This document shows, one piece after another, positions 35,582 to 41,988 of a stretch of 41,988 nt of DNA. Position numbers and translations under genes: made by a program. The stretch comes from Saprospiraceae bacterium (lineage in GTDB: Bacteria > Bacteroidota > Bacteroidia > Chitinophagales > Saprospiraceae), in assembly GCA_020627985.1 (NCBI GenBank), contig JAHDFV010000001.1, positions 12,968-54,955 of the forward strand, read 5' to 3'. Under the pieces are notes generated by a model. The model saw only the letters and a program-made list of their open reading frames with translations, was not told the DNA's origin and did not search any database. Each line of letters opens with the position of its first letter. Position 1 is the first letter of the stretch.

Positions 35582-36802
35582 TTATTTAATGATTTCAAAT
35601 ACTCTTTGAATATCAATCATTTCTCCTTTTTCTTGAATAGTAGCATTAATAGTAATAATTCCTCCTGCTTTTACTTTTTTTAGCATTCGCATCATTGCTA
35701 AGGTAACTTTACCGATTGAATTTTCTTCTTTAAATTTAGTTCTTCTTTCGTAGGAAAGATTGAGAGAAGAAATGGTAATATTATCTCCAAATCTATTTCT
35801 AACAATAATTTCTTCTTTCAGTACACGTTCTACTTGTTCAGGAGTTATAACTTCTTTTTTTAGATTTCCCCAATGAATTTTATATCGACTGTTATTTCCT
35901 GTAGATAATGAAAATCGAACAGGTAATGTCATAACAACATCAACGGCTTTTCCATTCATTGATCCAGGTTCCCAATTCGGCATTAAAGAAATAACCCTTA
36001 ATGCTTCTTTGCCACATCCTCCACCAATGTTTCTTTTAATTTGAGGTTTATAAAGTTCGCCTTTTTCATTTACATTAAAACTAACATAAACGATACCTTC
36101 TATCTCTTGATTTTTAGCTTCTTCAGGATAAATTAAATTTGAGGACACAAATTCAATCAATTTTTGATTCGAACAATTTCTCTTCTTTTTGTGATCGTCA
36201 TTAAATTCTGTACAACCTGCAAAAAAAGGCATTTCTCTTTTATCTGTAAAATACTGATTTAGATCATATTCTTCTTTTAGGGTATCTTTTGAATCGGTTG
36301 GAGTATTGTCAGATATATTTTTATTAGGGACAATCGGTTTTTGGGGTTCTAATTTTGTAATGGGTTTTTCATTTTTAGAAAAAATAAAAGGTACTTTTAA
36401 ATTATAAATTATATTAACGGGTTCTCCTTTTTCAGCAGCTGGAATCCATAAAGGCATATTTTTTACAAGCCTTAAAGCTTCTTCACCACATCCTGCTCCG
36501 ATATCTGTAATGATAGAAGGTTGTAATATTTTACCTTTTTTATTAATAATACAACCAATAATTACGGTTCCTTCTTTTTGTTGCGTAATAGCTTTCTTTG
36601 GGTATTTTAAATGTTTATCTAAATAGATTTTAAATTGTTCTTCTGAACAAATAGTTGGATTTCCTTCAACATCACAACCTTGCCAAAGCGGCATTTCTTC
36701 TGCTTTTATTAATACTTCTCCATTTAGGCCCTCAATTTGACTAGTTACGAGTTGGGTGGATAAAAGAAAGATAATTCCGAGAATGTAGTTTTTGAAAATC
36801 AT
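35582..36802 (-). CDS. Secreted protein with two TonB C-terminal domains
   Basis: The 406-residue protein has a signal peptide (YILGIIFLLSTQLVTSQ) and two TonB_C repeats, about residues 55-140 (LKYPKKAITQQKEGTVIIGC ... GAGCGEEALRLVKNMPLWIP) and 205-295 (LIYPEEAKNQEIEGIVYVSF ... GGGCGKEALRVISLMPNWEP). Each is preceded by a MPLWQGC/MPFFAGC box. A 110-residue C-terminal region has no family I can name. True TonB proteins keep an N-terminal membrane anchor to contact ExbB/ExbD; here the N-terminus looks cleavable, so energy coupling is doubtful. Cysteines recur at equivalent places in both repeats and may pair. Confidence 0.8.
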   Translation of the reverse strand: MIFKNYILGIIFLLSTQLVTSQIEGLNGEVLIKAEEMPLWQGCDVEGNPTICSEEQFKIYLDKHLKYPKKAITQQKEGTVIIGCIINKKGKILQPSIITDIGAGCGEEALRLVKNMPLWIPAAEKGEPVNIIYNLKVPFIFSKNEKPITKLEPQKPIVPNKNISDNTPTDSKDTLKEEYDLNQYFTDKREMPFFAGCTEFNDDHKKKRNCSNQKLIEFVSSNLIYPEEAKNQEIEGIVYVSFNVNEKGELYKPQIKRNIGGGCGKEALRVISLMPNWEPGSMNGKAVDVVMTLPVRFSLSTGNNSRYKIHWGNLKKEVITPEQVERVLKEEIIVRNRFGDNITISSLNLSYERRTKFKEENSIGKVTLAMMRMLKKVKAGGIITINATIQEKGEMIDIQRVFEIIK

Positions 36803-36847
36803 ATAATTAAAAACTAATATTGTATATATTTTTCATAATTATTTCAA

Positions 36848-37010
36848 TAAAGGTTATCACGAATTTTTTTTATGAGAGACGAATTAGAGATTTTTGGAAA
36901 AGACAAAGAAGGACTCGAAAAGCGTAGCCTTAGCTACGGTTGAGAGGGATGATGCAGTATTTTCCAAAAAAATCAATTCGTTCATAATCAATTATTCGTG
37001 ACAACCTTTA
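36848..37010. mobile_element. 163-bp palindromic MITE-like element
   Basis: Terminal 17-mers TAAAGGTTATCACGAAT (36848-36864) and ATTCGTGACAACCTTTA (36994-37010) are inverted repeats with one mismatch. Subterminal arms (36878-36901 and 36960-36982) also pair, and the centre is a hairpin CGTAGC-CTTA-GCTACG (36923-36938). Each end sits beside TA, the target duplicated by IS630/Tc1-mariner transposases. No coding capacity. It is either a miniature transposable element or a structured repeat; the class is inference. Confidence 0.55.
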
Positions 37011-37190
37011 ATATAGCAAAGAAAAAATTATAAAACTTTATCACAAATTGAAGTAGCTAAAAAAATGCCAACTCATTAAAGTTTTATGAAATTTATAGCT
37101 AACTCATTGTCAATTAGCAATTAATTAACGCTTTAATGTGTTACAGAAGCATCATTTTATAATATTCATTGTCATTTAATCGTGAAATTC

Positions 37191-37223
37191 TTGTAACAAA
37201 GTGTTGATTAACCATTATTTTTG
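37191..37223 (+). promoter_or_regulatory. Candidate promoter of the M16 peptidase gene
   Basis: TTG (37191-37193) and TATTTTTG (37216-37223, exact TAnnTTTG) are separated by 22 nt, close to the 19-21 nt of the Bacteroidota consensus. The leader to the ATG would be about 115 nt. Confidence 0.4.
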
Positions 37224-37344
37224 CAGGAAAGTCTATTTTTCAAATTAATGTACTTTTTAAAAATGGCGTGATCTTATCTTTTTAGACTTAAATTTTGCCA
37301 TTTCAAATAACTAATTCACCGTATTTATCAATAAATCTACTACC

Positions 37345-40341
37345 ATGAATCAAAAGTTGATTTTATTTTTTTCACTGACAGTATTGCTATCTATAACAGC
37401 ATGTACTAAGAAAGTTAGTGATGCAACAAAGGAAAACGTAAAAGAAGAAGCGGAAGAAATGATTGGCCTTACAACAACAGACAATGCAAAGTATGATTAC
37501 AAAACAATTCCAGGTGATCCAATAGGTGTAAAAACTTATACGATGAAAAATGGAATGAAAGTGATCATGAGTGTGAACAAAAAAGAGCCAAGAATTCAAA
37601 CAAACATTGCTGTAAGAGCAGGATCAAAACATGATCCAGCTGATGCTACGGGTTTGGCGCATTATTTAGAACACATGATGTTTAAAGGAACGAAGAATAT
37701 TGCTTCTTTAAATTGGGAAGAAGAAAGTAAGCTTCTAGAAAAAATTTCTGATCTATATGAAGAACATAGAAACGAAACAGATCCTGAGAAAAGAAAAGCG
37801 ATTTATGCGCAAATTGATCAAGTGTCAAACGATGCAGCTAAATTTGTTGCAGCGAACGAATATGATAAGATGGTGTCTTCAATGGGAGCAAAGGGAACGA
37901 ACGCTTATACTTGGGTTGAGCAAACAGTTTATGTCAATGATATTCCAAGTAATGAATTAGAGAAATGGATGAGTTTAGAATCAGAGCGTTTTAAAGAATG
38001 TGTACTTCGTTTATTTCATACAGAACTTGAAGCAGTTTATGAAGAATTTAATATCAATCAAGATAGAGATTTTCGTAAATCAAATGGTGCAATCAGAGAG
38101 GAGTTATTCCCAACGCACCCTTATGGAACACAAACAACCATTGGAAAAGGAGAACACTTAAAAAATCCTAGTCACGTAAAAATTCAAGAATACTTTAAAA
38201 AGTATTATGTACCTAATAATATGGCAATCGTTGTTTCAGGAGATTTTGATCCAGATGAAATGGTTGCTCTAGCTGAAAAATATTTTGGTGATTACCAAAT
38301 GGAAGAAATGGATCGTCCTAAATTCGAACCACAGCCTGAATTAACAAAAAGAGTAAAAAGAACAGTATATGGTCAACAAGATCCATATGTTGATATGGCT
38401 TGGAAATTTGGAGGCGCTTATACTGATGACCCTGATATGTTAGCTATGATTAACGGAATCATGTACAACAGAAAAGCTGGGATGTTAGATATTAATATCA
38501 ATCAAAAGCAAACCATGTTAGAAGCGGATGCTTGGACTTGGGATTATGAAGATTATTCTGTTTTTGGACTATTTGGGAAACCAAGAAAAGGACAAACTTT
38601 AGCAGAATGCGAAGAGATTCTTTTAAAAGAAATAGATAAGTTAAAAGCAGGTGATTTTGAAGAGTGGATGATGGAAGCAGTAATCAAAAATCTCAAACTA
38701 AGAGATATTAGTGCTGCTGAATCAAATGGTGCTAGAGTTGGAGCTATGACGGGTTCATTTACAGGAGGAAGATCTTGGGATAAATATGTGAATCGTTTTA
38801 ATGCAATGAGTAAAATTACAAAAGCAGATGTTGTTGCTTTTGCAAACAAGCATTTAAGAAGAGATAATTTTGTAATTGCATATAAAGAAACAGGAGAAGA
38901 TAAAGCTACCATGAAAGTAGATAAACCTTCTATTACACCTATTAGTGTAAATAGAGAAGAAATGTCTGATTTCACCAAGAATTTCATGGCGAAAAAATCT
39001 GGAACACTAGTTCCTGAATTCGTAAATTATAAGGAAGCGATTTCTTCTATGCCTTTACAAGAAGGTGTGAAGTTTGATTACATGAAGAATGAAAACAATG
39101 AGCTTTTCACTCTAATTTACATTTTGGAAATGGGTAAAAATCACGATAAGAAATTACCGATTGCTATTGATTATCTTCCTTATTTAGGAACAGATAAATA
39201 TTCTGCTGAACAATTACAAGAAGAGTTTTTTAAATTAGGATTAAGTTTTAGTGTAAACAGTGGAAACGAAAGAGTATATGTGAGTTTATCTGGTTTAGAA
39301 GAATCTTTAGAAAAAGGAGTTGAATTATTTGAACACCTTTTAGCAAATGTAAAAGGAGATCAAGAAGCATTGGATAATGTAAAAGCAGATATCTTGTTGC
39401 GTAGAGAAAATGCGAAGAAAGATAAGAACCAAATTCGTAGAGGAGGTTTAGGGAATTATTCTCGTTATGGAGCAAATTCTCCATTTACAGATGTTCTTCC
39501 AGAAAAAGAATTAAAGGCCATTACTCCAGAAGAATTGACGGCTAAGATCAAATCTTTAACTGGATATGAGCATGAAATCTTTTATTATGGTACAAAGTCT
39601 CAAGCGCAGGCTGCTGCAATTTTGAAGAAACACCATCAAGTACCTGCAAGCTTAAAAAGCATACCTGCGGGTAAAGATTACCCAGAAGTAGGTGGTACTA
39701 AAAATGAGGTATTCTTCATTGAATTCCCTATGGTACAAGCGGAAGTATTATTAATGTCAAAAGGAACAGAAGAATTTAGTCTAGACGAATATGTGATGGC
39801 TGAATTATATAATAATTATTTCGGTTTTGGTTTATCTTCAATCACGTTCCAAGAAATTCGTGAGTCTAGAGCTTTAGCTTATTCTGCATATTCTTTCTAC
39901 GGTTCGCCAAGTAAGAAAGATAAAGCACATTACTTCCAATCTTATGTAGGAACACAAGCTAATAAATTAGCTGATGCTATTAAAGCGGTTCAAGAGATCA
40001 GAGAAGATATGCCTATTTCTGAAGAACAAATAGAAGCTTCTAGAAAATCAATTTTAAAGAAAATTGAAACAGAAAGAATTAATGGTTCTTCTAGATATTG
40101 GAACTCGAGAAGCGCAGCAGAAAGAGGTTTAGATTACGATGTACGTAAAGCAGTGTACGAAAGAATGAAAACGGTTACTGTAGATGACTTAAAAGCATTT
40201 CATGCGAAGCACGTAAAAGGGCGTGATTTTGTAGTAATGGTTTTAGGAGAGAAGAAAAACATCGGACCTGAAGGAATGGAATATCTAAAGACTTTAGGAG
40301 ATGTTAAAGAATTAAGTTTAGAAGAAGTCTTCGGATATTAA
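37345..40341 (+). CDS. M16 family zinc metallopeptidase, lipoprotein
   Basis: The 998-residue protein has a lipobox (SITAC, Cys20), so it is envelope-anchored. The N-terminal M16 half carries the inverted zinc motif HYLEH (106-110) with the downstream glutamate in the LFHTELEAVYEEF region. The C-terminal half repeats the fold (LIYILEMGKN ... FFKLGLSFSVNSG) without the zinc motif, and contains the R/Y substrate-binding ESRALAYSAYSFYG. This active-plus-inactive pair in one chain is the pitrilysin type. It degrades peptides in the periplasm. A strong terminator follows. Confidence 0.94.
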   Translation: MNQKLILFFSLTVLLSITACTKKVSDATKENVKEEAEEMIGLTTTDNAKYDYKTIPGDPIGVKTYTMKNGMKVIMSVNKKEPRIQTNIAVRAGSKHDPADATGLAHYLEHMMFKGTKNIASLNWEEESKLLEKISDLYEEHRNETDPEKRKAIYAQIDQVSNDAAKFVAANEYDKMVSSMGAKGTNAYTWVEQTVYVNDIPSNELEKWMSLESERFKECVLRLFHTELEAVYEEFNINQDRDFRKSNGAIREELFPTHPYGTQTTIGKGEHLKNPSHVKIQEYFKKYYVPNNMAIVVSGDFDPDEMVALAEKYFGDYQMEEMDRPKFEPQPELTKRVKRTVYGQQDPYVDMAWKFGGAYTDDPDMLAMINGIMYNRKAGMLDININQKQTMLEADAWTWDYEDYSVFGLFGKPRKGQTLAECEEILLKEIDKLKAGDFEEWMMEAVIKNLKLRDISAAESNGARVGAMTGSFTGGRSWDKYVNRFNAMSKITKADVVAFANKHLRRDNFVIAYKETGEDKATMKVDKPSITPISVNREEMSDFTKNFMAKKSGTLVPEFVNYKEAISSMPLQEGVKFDYMKNENNELFTLIYILEMGKNHDKKLPIAIDYLPYLGTDKYSAEQLQEEFFKLGLSFSVNSGNERVYVSLSGLEESLEKGVELFEHLLANVKGDQEALDNVKADILLRRENAKKDKNQIRRGGLGNYSRYGANSPFTDVLPEKELKAITPEELTAKIKSLTGYEHEIFYYGTKSQAQAAAILKKHHQVPASLKSIPAGKDYPEVGGTKNEVFFIEFPMVQAEVLLMSKGTEEFSLDEYVMAELYNNYFGFGLSSITFQEIRESRALAYSAYSFYGSPSKKDKAHYFQSYVGTQANKLADAIKAVQEIREDMPISEEQIEASRKSILKKIETERINGSSRYWNSRSAAERGLDYDVRKAVYERMKTVTVDDLKAFHAKHVKGRDFVVMVLGEKKNIGPEGMEYLKTLGDVKELSLEEVFGY

Positions 40342-40361
40342 ACTAAATTAAATTTGAATTT

Positions 40362-40395
40362 AAAAGGGCAGTGAGTTTTCTTACTGCCCTTTTTT
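40362..40395 (+). terminator. Terminator of the M16 gene
   Basis: A 14-bp stem (40362-40375 with 40380-40393) with one G-U pair, a TTTT loop and a T-run lies 20 bases after the stop codon. Confidence 0.88.
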
Positions 40396-40522
40396 GATTG
40401 AATGAATAATATTTTTCTTACAGTTTCGAAATAATATACTATTGTTTTCAACTTTTATTTTTTATTAAAAACAATGAAATTAATGTATATTATCCTTTAT
40501 TTGCTAGAACACTAATTTTAAA

Positions 40523-41497
40523 ATGATGAAAAATATACTATTTACACTTTTATTTTTTGGACAATTAACAGCAAATGTATATTGTCAAACAGATGTTACA
40601 TTTAATATCTTTCATAATTTAGGGGATAATCCTTTTGAATTAAATGCAACATCCTCAAATAATTTAGGGCATGAATTTAATGTAACACGTTTACAATATT
40701 ATATTTCTGAAATTTCGATTATTCATGACAATGATCAAGAAACTGTAATTGAAGATTTACATGTTTTGGTAAATGCAACAGAAACAACAAATGTAAGTTT
40801 AGGGAATTATCCGATTACCGACGTAGAAAAAATTAAATTTCATGTAGGAGTAGATGAGGCTAGTAACCATGTAAACCCTGTTTCTTATTGGCCAGAAGGA
40901 CATCCTTTATATCCTACATCACCATCCATGCATTGGGGCTGGACAGCAGGCTATCGTTTCTTAGCTTTTGAAGGGAATAGTGGAATAGCTTTAGAACAAA
41001 TATTTGAATTTCATGCATTAGGGGACGTAAATTATTTTACGACGGAAGTAGAAATAAATTCAACAGCAAATAACGGATCTTTAGCTATTAATTTAGATGC
41101 AGATTATACAAGAGGCTTAGAAGGAATTGAATTAGAAAATGGAGTAATTGTTCATGGAGAAGATGGCGATGCTAAAATAGCATTAGAAAATTTTAGAGAT
41201 TATGTTTTTTCTCCTTCTACGAATGTGGTTTCAAATATTGATTTTAGTGAAATAAATGATTTTAATATTTTTCCTAATCCTTCAGAAAATGGCTTAGTAA
41301 ATATTAAAATTAATTCAACTAAAGATTTATCATACGAATTATCAATCGTAAATATTATAGGTCAAGAAATTGAACACATTTATGAATTTAAGAGTAATAA
41401 TGATCAAGAAATAGAAATAAATAAAAAAGGAATTTATTTTGTAAATATAATTAAAGAAGGAGTAGTTGTACTTAATAAAAAATTAGTTATAAAATAA
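40523..41497 (+). CDS. MbnP family copper-associated protein with T9SS sorting domain
   Basis: The 324-residue protein has a signal peptide ending near NVYCQ and an MbnP-type domain (about 22-225): FNIFHNLGDNPFELN, VTRLQYYISEISI, IKFHVGVDEASNHVNP, and the hallmark MHWGWTAGYRFLAFEG (from residue 136; Trp138 and Trp140). The C-terminus (about 248-324) is a type A T9SS sorting domain: FNIFPNPSENGLVNIKI, LSIVNIIGQEI and GIYFVNIIKEG ... KKLVIK. In methanotrophs, MbnP binds copper after the partner peroxidase MbnH oxidises a Trp to kynurenine. The next gene, one base away, encodes such a peroxidase, so the pairing is conserved. Confidence 0.82.
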   Translation: MMKNILFTLLFFGQLTANVYCQTDVTFNIFHNLGDNPFELNATSSNNLGHEFNVTRLQYYISEISIIHDNDQETVIEDLHVLVNATETTNVSLGNYPITDVEKIKFHVGVDEASNHVNPVSYWPEGHPLYPTSPSMHWGWTAGYRFLAFEGNSGIALEQIFEFHALGDVNYFTTEVEINSTANNGSLAINLDADYTRGLEGIELENGVIVHGEDGDAKIALENFRDYVFSPSTNVVSNIDFSEINDFNIFPNPSENGLVNIKINSTKDLSYELSIVNIIGQEIEHIYEFKSNNDQEIEINKKGIYFVNIIKEGVVVLNKKLVIK

Positions 41498-41498
41498 A

Positions 41499-41988
41499 AT
41501 GAGATATAATATAAAATTAATATCTCTCTTTTTTATTCTTGTGTTTTGCTCTTGTCAACAAGATGAAAAAATAAATCCTTTTTATTTTCCAGAACAAATG
41601 GAAATTCCTGCTCACTTTCCTGAAATGGAAATTCCAGAAGGGGCAGAATATACCTATGATAGATGGGCTTTAGGTAAAAAATTATTTTATGATAAAGCCT
41701 TGTCTCTAGACTCTACAATAAGTTGTAGCTCATGTCATAAATCCGAATTAGCTTTTAGTGATGATGTAAGTTTTAGTTTAGGAGTAGAAAATAGGTTAGG
41801 TAATCGGAATGCTCCTTCATTAACTAATGTAGCGTATCATCCTTACTTTACAAGAGAAGGTGGAGTGCCTTCTTTAGAAATGCAAGTATTAATACCTATA
41901 GAAGAACACAATGAGTTTGGTTTTAATATCATTTTAATTGAAGAGCGTTTATCAGCCGATTCTACCTATTTAGAAATGGCACAAAAAG
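41499..41988 (+). CDS. Di-heme cytochrome c peroxidase, MbnH/MauG-like (partial)
   Basis: The ATG at 41499 opens a frame that runs off the right edge after 163 codons. The product has a lipobox (FCSC, Cys19), then WALGKKLFYDKALSLD and the first heme-binding site CSSCH (76-80), followed by AFSDDVSFSLGV and RNAPSLTNVAY. These are standard for the CCP/MauG superfamily. The second heme site lies beyond the window. The start is one base after the MbnP stop, so the two are co-translated. A role as the MbnP-modifying enzyme is inferred from the pairing, not shown. Confidence 0.87.
   Translation, partial: MRYNIKLISLFFILVFCSCQQDEKINPFYFPEQMEIPAHFPEMEIPEGAEYTYDRWALGKKLFYDKALSLDSTISCSSCHKSELAFSDDVSFSLGVENRLGNRNAPSLTNVAYHPYFTREGGVPSLEMQVLIPIEEHNEFGFNIILIEERLSADSTYLEMAQK

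Larger units (their letters stand above)
36803..37344. other. Intergenic stretch of 542 bases
   Basis: It holds the palindromic element (36848-37010), then an 11-bp inverted repeat ATAAAACTTTA/TAAAGTTTTAT (37030-37040, 37077-37087), a direct repeat AACTCATT (37070-37077, 37101-37108), and the probable promoter of the M16 gene near 37191-37223. No ORF of note. Confidence 0.5.

Noticed and set aside
38553-38987. 144-codon minus-strand frame inside the M16 gene
   Set aside because: Antisense shadow of a conserved gene with no independent support.
1-41988. CRISPR array, tRNA, rRNA, phage or complete IS element
   Set aside because: No regularly spaced repeats, cloverleaf-like sequence, rRNA segment, integrase, transposase or phage structural gene was recognised anywhere in the window.

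Overview
The window is AT-rich (about one third G+C by eye), densely packed, and belongs to a member of the Bacteroidota. The evidence is a TonB-dependent receptor with an N-terminal carboxypeptidase-like domain, families largely confined to this phylum (DUF4837, DUF4271, DUF5606, GSCFA), a C-terminal tail of the type IX secretion (T9SS) sorting kind, promoter-like TAnnTTTG boxes, and little use of Shine-Dalgarno sequences. I cannot place it below phylum; a marine flavobacterium-like or saprospira-like organism would fit. No rRNA, tRNA, CRISPR array, phage or complete insertion sequence was seen.

Layout. 1-2664 (minus): a periplasmic parvulin-type chaperone cut by the left edge, and a cyclase-family hydrolase. 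2753-11459 (plus): a small lipoprotein, nadD, a menE-like ligase, nadB, a TonB-dependent receptor, a DUF1573 protein and an MltD-like lytic transglycosylase. 11669-14230 (plus): a DUF4837 lipoprotein, then a sigma factor with a membrane/TPR partner. 14216-15954 (minus): GSCFA protein and birA. 15997-18537 (plus): rsfS and ftsH. 18677-20804 (minus): ahcY and an HD-domain protein. 21068-24153 (plus): a DegP/HtrA protease and an acyl-CoA dehydrogenase interrupted by an in-frame TGA. 24674-25225 (minus): a PmtA-like methyltransferase. 25328-29435 (plus): a conserved 473-aa protein, DUF5606, a small beta-barrel, DUF4271 and hemD. 29545-30691 (minus): panC and a rhodanese. 30837-35289 (plus): parC and two thioredoxin-like paralogues. 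35336-36802 (minus): YwbE and a double TonB_C-domain protein. 37345-41988 (plus): an M16 lipoprotein peptidase, then an MbnP-like protein and its di-heme peroxidase partner, cut by the right edge.

Most of this is housekeeping: NAD, menaquinone, heme, pantothenate and biotin metabolism, the activated methyl cycle, membrane and periplasmic proteolysis, envelope maturation and chromosome decatenation. The parts worth a second look are the acyl-CoA dehydrogenase split by one in-frame stop; a 163-bp imperfect palindrome flanked by TA that looks like a miniature transposable element; gene-free intervals with orphan terminator-like hairpins; an inverted repeat that folds over the start codon of the HD-domain gene; and an MbnP/MbnH-type copper-protein pair in which MbnP carries a T9SS-type tail. 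I did not find a clearly new multi-gene defence or mobile system.
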